Origin: Methanococcoides alaskense | Lineage (GTDB): Archaea; Halobacteriota; Methanosarcinia; Methanosarcinales; Methanosarcinaceae | NCBI RefSeq assembly: GCF_027594145.1 | Contig: NZ_JAQFFK010000001.1 | Span: 186,001-250,000, forward strand | Direction: 5' to 3' | Length of the DNA: 64,000 nt | The notes under the pieces: model-generated | Databases searched by the model: none | What the model was told of the DNA's origin: nothing | Seen by the model: the letters and a program-made list of their open reading frames with translations, nothing else | Made by a program: the position numbers and the translations under genes | Part shown: piece by piece, positions 34,232 through 42,079 of the stretch | Numbering within the stretch: position 1 is the first letter of the stretch | Layout of the letters: each line of letters begins with the position of its first letter

Positions 34232-37018
34232 TCAATTGTCTATTCCAAATACTGCCAGAAGGGGAGCCGAATATGATATCTCCTCATTGATGATTCCTGA
34301 ATAAAGCAATTCCCGGTGTAGAAGCTCTTGGATCCTCTGCCGTTGCCGAGTTGCAGTACTCTTCCAAAAATCAATATCTTTTGAATTTGAATGCCTTATG
34401 CCAATTAATTCCTCGCCAAGCTGTTCAAGCCATGGTGCACGATCTCCATCAGTAGTCATACCGATTCGAACAATGTGGTGTGCAGTCTGGCCATCCTTTG
34501 TTTGAGTATTTACTTTCCAGACAGTCAACAAGCCTCCTTCTGTAATTCCTTTGAGTCTACCAAACACCGCACGATTTGTTTCATCCAATTCAATGTAGCT
34601 TTGCATCACTTTCCGGATTTCCGGATGTTCCAGACCGACAAGTTCCAGATTTTCATCACTTAGTGCACGTTCACGGTCGGAAGTGAACTGAATGGGGTGC
34701 TGTCCATCTTCGATCAATGTCCACATGACTTCATCCTTTTTCATAAAATCTTTTTCGGCAAGTCTTGCAGCTCGTGAAACAAAAGATATCAGACGTTGCA
34801 TGCCGCGTCCATCGTCATCAAATTTCTGGTAGTCGCCCAGATTGAATCGATCCAAAACTTGGAAAAGTTCAAACACAACCTCCCTAGCCAAGTTGGCATT
34901 ATTCATTGCCACTTCAAGTTCTTGGCGAGTTCTTTTTAATGTGGGATCGGCTAAAGCATCCTGGTAAAGCCGATCGTAACTTAAGCAATTGCTTAGCTGT
35001 CCAAGTACCTGAGCTCGGAGGTCTTCTGTGACCTGGCCCTTTTCATCCACTTTACCAAGTGCATAGGCAATGTCGTTAAGTTTCTCTTCAAGCAGAAGGA
35101 ATATCTTGCCTTCGATAGTGTCTGCTGAAATGAGGTTATAAACCTGTGCTGTGGACAATTGTCCATAACGATGAATACGACCGATTCTCTGTTCAAGGTC
35201 CATGGGATTCCATGGCAGGTCATAGTTGAACAGAACCCGGGCAAATTGCAGGTTGATACCTTCACGACCAGCGGCTGTAGAAACAAGTACATGTGAGCCA
35301 CCTTTTTGGCGAAAGCGTTTTTGTGCAGCAGTCTTTGCTCCGTGGTCACCGCCTTTTAGCACGTCCACACCTTTGTCAGGAAAAGCTTCATTAAGATTGC
35401 TCTTGATTGTTTCTACAGTACCTAAGTAGGTAGCAAAAATCACTACTTTTTCATCAGGATTCTGAGCCCAAATTTGTTTAAGGGCATTTATGAGAACCGC
35501 AGTCTTTGTTTCTATGCCTTCTGGGCATTTTGTCATCAGTTCTCTTATACGTTGCCGTTCTTCCGGTACACCCAAAGCAACTAACATGGCGGCAGATTCT
35601 TCGCTACTGGCTGCTAATTCAGTATCTGAATAATTATCGGTGCTCTTCAAGAATGCTTTCGCTTCTTTGCTCTTTTTGAGAAGATTTACCTTCGTATCGG
35701 CAAGAATTTGATCAACCTGAGCATTTCCTACAGAATCGAATGGTAGATTGTATATCTCATGAATAAGTTGCCGAGCCTCTTGCAAAACTTTATTTCTACC
35801 ATCCACATCAAGCAATCCGTCACGTTCGATGGCTTCCTGTACTGTTATCATAAGGAGCCGACGCCATAAAGTAGATCGGATAGCTGCAAAACTGCTGGCT
35901 GCAATCTTTTGAAATATGGTCATCACAAAGCCAAGTCCTCGTCCTTTATTTCCTTGTTGAGCTGCCAGATTGTACCCGTCACGTAAATACTCAAGCAGTG
36001 CGTTGTAAAACTCCATTTCCTCTTCTGAGAGATTGAATCCTTCTGTATGGACCATTCGGCGGGCAAAAAGAGAACTACCATCCTGAGCACAGGCATCGGC
36101 TTTTGTCCGGCGGATTACCACTGCATTAAGACGGTGGCGGTTATTGACCATGTCCTGCTCGCTTTCAAAAAGTTCAGGTCTAAGCAGGCGAATCAACATC
36201 CAGAATCGGAAATGATCACCCTGATGCGGAGTCGCAGAAAGTAAAAGCAAATCCCGGCAGTGGTCACGCAGGGCTTCAGCCAGCTTGAAGTTTTCCGTTT
36301 TTTTAACGCGATTACCGTTTTGATAAACGCTCAAATGATGTGCTTCATCGAACACCACCAAATCCCAGGGTGGAGCTTCAAGTATTTTTTTGATTCTGGT
36401 AGGACGCTTCAGAGTATCAACTGAGGCGATTAGAAGATTATGTTTCGCAAAGGCATTCGATTTGCGGTCTGTTACGTCACCTTCTGATCCGAACACCTCA
36501 AAATCAAGATTGAAAACATCATTCAATTCTCTTCTCCAATTTTCAACGAGTCCCGCTGGTACAACCATCATAGCTCGTTGTAATTCACCTCTTGATGCCA
36601 TTTCCCGCAGTATGAGGGCTGCTTCAATCGTTTTGCCTAGGCCCACTTCATCAGCAATGAGAAACCGTTTGGGACGTGTATTGGCCATTCGATGAACGAG
36701 TGTCACCTGATGTGGTAACAAGTCAACTTTAGCCGAAGTGAGTGTAGCAGCGCTCTCCATGAGCGGAATCTCTTCAGCCTCCAAAGCCAGCCAGAGATGT
36801 TCCAGGCGCTCAGATGAGGCTGAAGAGAATCCATCAATTATTCGGTTGAAGCGGTCTGTGGATAAAGATAGTGTTTCAGCTGAAACTTGGCGTTCTCCTA
36901 ATGCAAGAAAAAATACTGTGATGTAGCCGGTTGGCTCAATGCCAATGACAACGCCTTCACCAAGTTCGGAGTGCAGAACTTTCAGCCCAAGTTGAATCTC
37001 ATGAGATGCGAGCGACAT
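34232..37018 (-). CDS. SNF2-type helicase of the defence operon (BrxHII/DrmD-like)
   Basis: A 928-residue superfamily-2 ATPase. The N-terminal region is followed by motif I ADEVGLGKT, motif II FDEAHHL, motif III LLLLSATPHQG, then helicase domain 2 with STAAGREGINLQFA and QRIGRIHRYGQ. Such HepA/SNF2 enzymes translocate on double-stranded DNA and are components of BREX type 3 (BrxHII) and DISARM (DrmD). The ATG at 37018 is preferred over a TTG nine bases upstream; the gene overlaps the end of the small gene by 20 bases. Last gene of the operon. Confidence 0.9.
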   Translation of the reverse strand: MSLASHEIQLGLKVLHSELGEGVVIGIEPTGYITVFFLALGERQVSAETLSLSTDRFNRIIDGFSSASSERLEHLWLALEAEEIPLMESAATLTSAKVDLLPHQVTLVHRMANTRPKRFLIADEVGLGKTIEAALILREMASRGELQRAMMVVPAGLVENWRRELNDVFNLDFEVFGSEGDVTDRKSNAFAKHNLLIASVDTLKRPTRIKKILEAPPWDLVVFDEAHHLSVYQNGNRVKKTENFKLAEALRDHCRDLLLLSATPHQGDHFRFWMLIRLLRPELFESEQDMVNNRHRLNAVVIRRTKADACAQDGSSLFARRMVHTEGFNLSEEEMEFYNALLEYLRDGYNLAAQQGNKGRGLGFVMTIFQKIAASSFAAIRSTLWRRLLMITVQEAIERDGLLDVDGRNKVLQEARQLIHEIYNLPFDSVGNAQVDQILADTKVNLLKKSKEAKAFLKSTDNYSDTELAASSEESAAMLVALGVPEERQRIRELMTKCPEGIETKTAVLINALKQIWAQNPDEKVVIFATYLGTVETIKSNLNEAFPDKGVDVLKGGDHGAKTAAQKRFRQKGGSHVLVSTAAGREGINLQFARVLFNYDLPWNPMDLEQRIGRIHRYGQLSTAQVYNLISADTIEGKIFLLLEEKLNDIAYALGKVDEKGQVTEDLRAQVLGQLSNCLSYDRLYQDALADPTLKRTRQELEVAMNNANLAREVVFELFQVLDRFNLGDYQKFDDDGRGMQRLISFVSRAARLAEKDFMKKDEVMWTLIEDGQHPIQFTSDRERALSDENLELVGLEHPEIRKVMQSYIELDETNRAVFGRLKGITEGGLLTVWKVNTQTKDGQTAHHIVRIGMTTDGDRAPWLEQLGEELIGIRHSNSKDIDFWKSTATRQRQRIQELLHRELLYSGIINEEISYSAPLLAVFGIDN

Positions 37019-37499
37019 AGTACCCAACTGTTATCTCTTTTCCGTTTTCAGCATCGTCACGTGTTATACGCTTCATATTCATTGTAGCGCTACCATCCCA
37101 AAGTCCTTCAGACAGACGAATTGTTTTTTTGTCGCGCCGATGAAAATGCACTTCTTCATCAAGAGACACTTCCGAAAAAGCCTTTTTATGGGACGAAAAG
37201 CCGAATACAATACCACAATCAGTCCAGCTATTTTGTATCTGAATAAGAAGTGGACGGATGCGCCTGCTCAAAAACTCGTCCGCCTCAATCTGCGACATTG
37301 TTTCTATGACTGTCTCCAGACCGGAGATTAGAATTGTCTTTTTTGGTATCGGTGGTTCTGAGGGGATAGCATTTTTCCAGCTAAGAACCTCGCGAAGGGA
37401 AATCATGGAATCCTCTGCAATGAATTTAGCCATACTCTGCGGATCAAAAACCACACAAGAACCTTTGCGTTGCCAGACTGTGGAAGATATGTTATCCAT
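36999..37499 (-). CDS. Small protein of the defence operon, unknown
   Basis: A 166-residue protein beginning MDNISSTVWQRKG. It has a hydrophobic strand TILISGLETVIETM and a second GIVFGFSS separated by a helix, suggesting an alpha/beta fold, but no intact Walker A motif. AGGTGG precedes the ATG. In BREX type 3 a small protein (BrxF) accompanies the methylase and helicase, and DUF499-DUF1156 loci often hold another small protein; I cannot assign it to either. It lies between the methylase (gap 66 bases) and the helicase (overlap 20 bases). Confidence 0.7.
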   Translation of the reverse strand: MDNISSTVWQRKGSCVVFDPQSMAKFIAEDSMISLREVLSWKNAIPSEPPIPKKTILISGLETVIETMSQIEADEFLSRRIRPLLIQIQNSWTDCGIVFGFSSHKKAFSEVSLDEEVHFHRRDKKTIRLSEGLWDGSATMNMKRITRDDAENGKEITVGYYVARIS

Positions 37500-37565
37500 T
37501 TTGACCACCTACTATATGGCACAAAATAATTCTGGTTTTAGTTTTAATATCATCATTTTCAGCCA

Positions 37566-40500
37566 TTATTCATTCTCCTCCAGATAATCAAACAGGGTTG
37601 GCTGGACATTGACCTGCTTATCTTTGTGGGTGCGCCAGTGCTCGACTAGTTGTAGTGCTGTTTGTGCAGATTTCCGTATCTCCATTGAATCTCCCACCTT
37701 TAGATACCACTTCAGGATATCATCCACTGATTTTTTAATCCGGAAATTGGGATTATTCAGTTCATTCTCAATCTTCACACCTGAATTTTGGAATGCTACA
37801 CCAATCAGGAAATGGGCCTGGTCAAGGTCGGTCTTGATGACTTTTCGGTTGCGACCAGGTCCTGTGAAGTAAGCAAACCTATCGCTAATTGGAACCACAT
37901 GCACTACTTTACCTTCCACACGAATCCAGCCACGAGATTCCAGATCACTCTGACTGGCACCAGTGCCTCGCAGGGTTTTGTGGAGTTCGTCACGGGGAAT
38001 TTCCGTATTATTACGGAAAATGCGCAGGTATAGCCTGCTTGCAGGTTCGGCAATATCTGGCGGATGCTGAGTTCCCGTTTTATCAGTATCCTCAATCAGG
38101 TCATCCAGAAGCTGGTTGATACCAAGCAATGCATCATGCACCTCCAACACCTCCCCCTCACCTGTGAAAACCTTTCCATAATGGCGGCTGTAGAATTCCA
38201 GCGATTTGCCACGCAGAATGACGCGCAGGTCGGATTCAGGCAGTCCCTTGCCATGTGTATGTTCCAGCAATTCCTTGAGTTGCTGGGCCTCGGATTTGAC
38301 CCAGCGGCGCATCTTCGCCCAGCTTATTGGCTCCACATCACCTAGCCTTTTCCGACAGACATGTATAATATCGTATTCAATCTTTTTAGAACCGAAAGCG
38401 GCATTAGTATCATCCCCTTTTGTTTCATCACTAAGAACAGGATATGTAGAAATTAGGACATATCCAGCATCGAAAAGTGCCTTAAGAATGTCAATCCACG
38501 CATTGTCTTCATTGTGATGGAAGGTAAAGGCCATAATGCCGCCGTCTTTGAGCAGTCGGCCTGCTTCTGCCCAGCATGCGCTCAGCGTCTGGCAGTAGAA
38601 ATCCGAGGATGGTTTCGGCCGGTAAAATGGGTTTGGATAATTTTCATTAAATTCTTCGTCACCACTCAAGTCCCGAATCTGCTTAAGATGCTTTGCTTCA
38701 ATGAATATTGATTTTTCGTAATTTTCTCTGTCATCAGGGTGTTGGGCAGGGTCATCAATGGCTTGGAGTGCTTTTGGGGTGAATTCTGGCTTGAAATACT
38801 CTCCCTCTGGTAGCCCTACATACCATTTCTGCAAAGGAATTCGTAGCCAAACATAGAAGAAATCGGCCATATCGGCATAAAATAGGTTGTTACCAAACGG
38901 TGGATCAGTGATAACGAGATCAAAATTTTCATCACCCAAAATAGTTAAATCGGTAGATGAGCCACAATATTGTTCACAACCAGGAACAAGTGGATCACCG
39001 GGGTTACACTTATCTGATTTAACTTTTCCATTGTCTATAACGACGAGTTCCCAAGGATCACTACACCATTCCATTGCCTTCACTACTTTATCTGAAGAAG
39101 ATGCCCAGTTGCCTCGCCCAAGATTAGAAAATACCGAATTTTCGACAACTTGCATCTTAATGTGAAAATTTGGATTAGAAAACATAGGTTCAATCTTGTC
39201 AGCAATTGAATTCCAGAACACGAACATATTTTGATTTCGCAGGTATTGCTGGAATGTACCTAACGCCTGTTCACGCACATCCAGTGGCCAAGATTCTTCT
39301 GGTGCCTCCATGATTGCTTTGAGCAAGTGAGTATGAACCAGAAGCTGTCGAGGGTTGAACATTTTCCACCAATGTGTGTACCCTCTTTTTGTTAGGTTGC
39401 CTTTTTGAACATGAGTTTCCCATGCAAATGGCAGCTCAGAGCGAGGCCAATAATTGTTCAGGTCTTTTTCTCGACGATTTGTCCATTCTGTTTCAGCGGC
39501 ATTGAGACGCCTGATGTCTTCGATGGTAGGTATTTTGAAGTAACGACCGCCATAGTTGAAACCTTCGGCATTGCACTGTGGACAATGACATTGTAATGTG
39601 TAAGGAAATACAGGTGAGTGATGTTGTGCCTCACGCTCAGTCGAAGCAAAATCTGCTGGGCGACCACAATTTCCGCAGGTGAAAGTAGCTTTCTTCGGCA
39701 CAGTTCCCCGTTTCGTATCAATCACTATGCCATCAAGAAGTTCCACCTCATCTGGTAGAGATTCACCTCGTACCTCTATAATAGACAGATTATCCATTCT
39801 TCGCTCGAACCATTGAGCAGAATCAACAGCTGAAGCGCCAGCCCAGCCACCCAATTCTTTATCACCATCAAAGCCAGATGTTCCTTTAATCCACTCAGGA
39901 TGTATGAGCAAAGCCATCTCTACCTTTTTTTTCTGGATTTCAAAATCCTTCTTTTTACGCGCAGATGCCTTAAGATTCGATTTGGCATGTCTTTCGAGAA
40001 TACGGGCCACTCGCTTTCCTGCAAATCCGCCACATGCCGGGCACCGTAGGCCCGGTTCATCATCAACTTGTTCCTTTAGTGCCCACATCCGTTCAATTGT
40101 ATCAGCACTTTTACCTTTGTCGTAATCCTTCAAAATTTGTGCAAAATCCTGAGTCATTTCAGTAAAAGGCATTTCTTCCTTCAGCACCACACGCTCAGAT
40201 TCAGGTGCCATACGGGTCTCACCCAACTCGGCATGGAATGTCTGATTACAATCAGGGCATGTTAGCTCGATATAAGATGTGGACAGTTTTTTTACAGCCA
40301 CCACAGGATTGCGGAAAATCGGTGTGCGATGCCCACAACCCTCTACCTGACATGGACCGTGCTTGGCCCAGAATGTGTAGATTATCTCAGGTCCCTCCCA
40401 GCGGTAACGGCTACGTGTTTCTGGCTCAAGTTCCAGAGGATCGATATCGACAGGTTCACCAGTCTGCACGTCTAGCCAGCGACCTTCATGCCCACGCGGG

Positions 40501-41126
40501 CAAGTGGTGGTATAAAAGGGCTGAATCTGTGGTTTAACCTCGGCTTCAATGTGGTCAAATAGTGCCTGCACCTGTTCGGGATTGCTACACGCAAGTTCAT
40601 TTTTCACAACAAGCCAGGCAACCGGATTGAGATCTATACCAGTCATCTGCATACCAAGGCGGGAACCTTCTACTAGGGTGGTACCGCCTCCCATGAACGG
40701 GTCCAACACTCGCAACTTCTTGAAGGAACCTGCCTTCTGGTGGTTACAATAATAATGCTCCCACACTTTTTTGGCAGCCTCATTTGGGTCGTCTGGCGCT
40801 TCGGTAGCTGCAGCAATCAGCATGGAGCGAAAAACACTTGACCGTCTTCTTGCCCACCATTTCGACATTTGGTATATTGGTTTTCCAGCATTACCTTCCA
40901 GATTGGACAGGGCATTGATGTGAGCTATGGGGAAATCTGCTTCAAGACAAGTCAATTTGCGGTTTGGATTAGAAAAATCTGGTACTGGTAGTCGGATAGC
41001 TTTGCCAAGCTTTTCGGGAAGAAAATCGGCCATCTTGTCAGCCGTTGTCTTGTTTTTTATTTTATTTTTTAGAGCACTGTTAGGCTCCGCTACGTTTCCA
41101 TCTAATTTTGTTTGATTACTATTCAT
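37566..41126 (-). CDS. DUF1156 adenine-specific DNA methyltransferase (PglXI/DrmMI-like)
   Basis: A 1186-residue methylase. The DUF1156 start is at about residues 65-105 (FPIAHINALSNLEGNAGKPIYQMSKWWARRRSSVFRSML). The SAM site LDPFMGGGTTLVEGSRLGMQMTGIDLNP is at 141-168, and the catalytic DPPF motif (ITDPPFGNNLFYADMADFF) near 740. Between them are several zinc-ribbon CxxC pairs (CPACG, CGNCG, CPQCN). COG1743 enzymes of this kind are the modification subunits of BREX type 3 and DISARM-like systems. ATG at 41126 overlaps the PglZ stop (ATGA); the longer in-frame start at 41216 would lie inside pglZ. Expected to mark self DNA. Confidence 0.92.
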   Translation of the reverse strand: MNSNQTKLDGNVAEPNSALKNKIKNKTTADKMADFLPEKLGKAIRLPVPDFSNPNRKLTCLEADFPIAHINALSNLEGNAGKPIYQMSKWWARRRSSVFRSMLIAAATEAPDDPNEAAKKVWEHYYCNHQKAGSFKKLRVLDPFMGGGTTLVEGSRLGMQMTGIDLNPVAWLVVKNELACSNPEQVQALFDHIEAEVKPQIQPFYTTTCPRGHEGRWLDVQTGEPVDIDPLELEPETRSRYRWEGPEIIYTFWAKHGPCQVEGCGHRTPIFRNPVVAVKKLSTSYIELTCPDCNQTFHAELGETRMAPESERVVLKEEMPFTEMTQDFAQILKDYDKGKSADTIERMWALKEQVDDEPGLRCPACGGFAGKRVARILERHAKSNLKASARKKKDFEIQKKKVEMALLIHPEWIKGTSGFDGDKELGGWAGASAVDSAQWFERRMDNLSIIEVRGESLPDEVELLDGIVIDTKRGTVPKKATFTCGNCGRPADFASTEREAQHHSPVFPYTLQCHCPQCNAEGFNYGGRYFKIPTIEDIRRLNAAETEWTNRREKDLNNYWPRSELPFAWETHVQKGNLTKRGYTHWWKMFNPRQLLVHTHLLKAIMEAPEESWPLDVREQALGTFQQYLRNQNMFVFWNSIADKIEPMFSNPNFHIKMQVVENSVFSNLGRGNWASSSDKVVKAMEWCSDPWELVVIDNGKVKSDKCNPGDPLVPGCEQYCGSSTDLTILGDENFDLVITDPPFGNNLFYADMADFFYVWLRIPLQKWYVGLPEGEYFKPEFTPKALQAIDDPAQHPDDRENYEKSIFIEAKHLKQIRDLSGDEEFNENYPNPFYRPKPSSDFYCQTLSACWAEAGRLLKDGGIMAFTFHHNEDNAWIDILKALFDAGYVLISTYPVLSDETKGDDTNAAFGSKKIEYDIIHVCRKRLGDVEPISWAKMRRWVKSEAQQLKELLEHTHGKGLPESDLRVILRGKSLEFYSRHYGKVFTGEGEVLEVHDALLGINQLLDDLIEDTDKTGTQHPPDIAEPASRLYLRIFRNNTEIPRDELHKTLRGTGASQSDLESRGWIRVEGKVVHVVPISDRFAYFTGPGRNRKVIKTDLDQAHFLIGVAFQNSGVKIENELNNPNFRIKKSVDDILKWYLKVGDSMEIRKSAQTALQLVEHWRTHKDKQVNVQPTLFDYLEENE

Positions 41127-42079
41127 AATGATGGCAACTCCATATAAGGCACGGCAACTTCCAGAAGACTCATTCCGCCATGGCTGATTTGCGGAAATCC
41201 ACTCTGGATTTTCCATTTGCGCTGCCCTAAAACAACATGCTGGTTGTTTTCAGTCATGACAATAGGAGGCATGAACTGGTTTTGCCATGGATTGGCTGCG
41301 GCTTTATTTCGGGATGCACCAAAAGTTTTTCTAAGAATCTCTACAGCATGTTTGTCAATTACCTCAGATGAGAATAATTTGCTGACTGCATAACCGTGAT
41401 CAGAGGTTATAACAAGTTTGCGCCCCTGGCGCAATTTGTTTATGAAATTCCAGAAACCATCACCAAGCAGTTCCTTGGAGACTATTTTTTCGATTTCATG
41501 ATTCTTGTTTTGCATGTGAATAAGGTCATCCAACCAGCTGTGCCAGATAAACAGATTTGGGTTTGATGGCACAGCGCAGTCTTCAAAAGGAATGCTGAAA
41601 ACATCGGTGTAAACGCTTTTATCGAAAAGCTTGAAAGTACCGGGTTTTTTATCATTTGCCAGCGTGCTCCGTGAAGACAGATTCAATGCTTTAGCGAATT
41701 GATTAGTGGTAGAAGGACATTCCGAACCAGTAACTTTCACCCCAGAAATTTCAATATTATGCTTTTTGGCTCCGTCAAGGAGTAAAGGAAGCTCCCTAAG
41801 CGACAAAGCATCTAGAATCAATACTGCTTGACCATTGGACGCTGAATCTCCACACCATTCCCCAAGAGCTGCCGAAGTAAGCTTTGCCCGCTTTGGATAG
41901 GCTTCCCAGAGATCCCATGCTGCTTCCGAAAGCAAACGATCTGGAATGACCGTTTGTTCATGTAAAGCAGCAGGAGACCGGATGTTTTGAGCAAGATCCA
42001 ACATAGCATCGAAAATCTTTTCCCATGCATCAGCCTTAGATGGTGTATCAAGAATGATGGAGGGCCAATCTGCACTCAT
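41123..42079 (-). CDS. PglZ-like alkaline-phosphatase-fold protein
   Basis: A 318-residue protein with the PglZ pattern: ILDALSLRELPLL (the metal-binding Asp and following Ser) near residue 88 and LVITSDHGYA (metal-binding DHG) near 226, ending HGGMSLLEVAVPYMEL, also typical of PglZ C-termini. It is much shorter than BREX PglZ proteins (600 residues or more), so only the phosphatase-like core is retained. It overlaps the ATPase stop and the methylase start by four bases each. PglZ is an essential but poorly understood BREX component; it may be a nuclease or structural protein. Confidence 0.85.
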   Translation of the reverse strand: MSADWPSIILDTPSKADAWEKIFDAMLDLAQNIRSPAALHEQTVIPDRLLSEAAWDLWEAYPKRAKLTSAALGEWCGDSASNGQAVLILDALSLRELPLLLDGAKKHNIEISGVKVTGSECPSTTNQFAKALNLSSRSTLANDKKPGTFKLFDKSVYTDVFSIPFEDCAVPSNPNLFIWHSWLDDLIHMQNKNHEIEKIVSKELLGDGFWNFINKLRQGRKLVITSDHGYAVSKLFSSEVIDKHAVEILRKTFGASRNKAAANPWQNQFMPPIVMTENNQHVVLGQRKWKIQSGFPQISHGGMSLLEVAVPYMELPSL

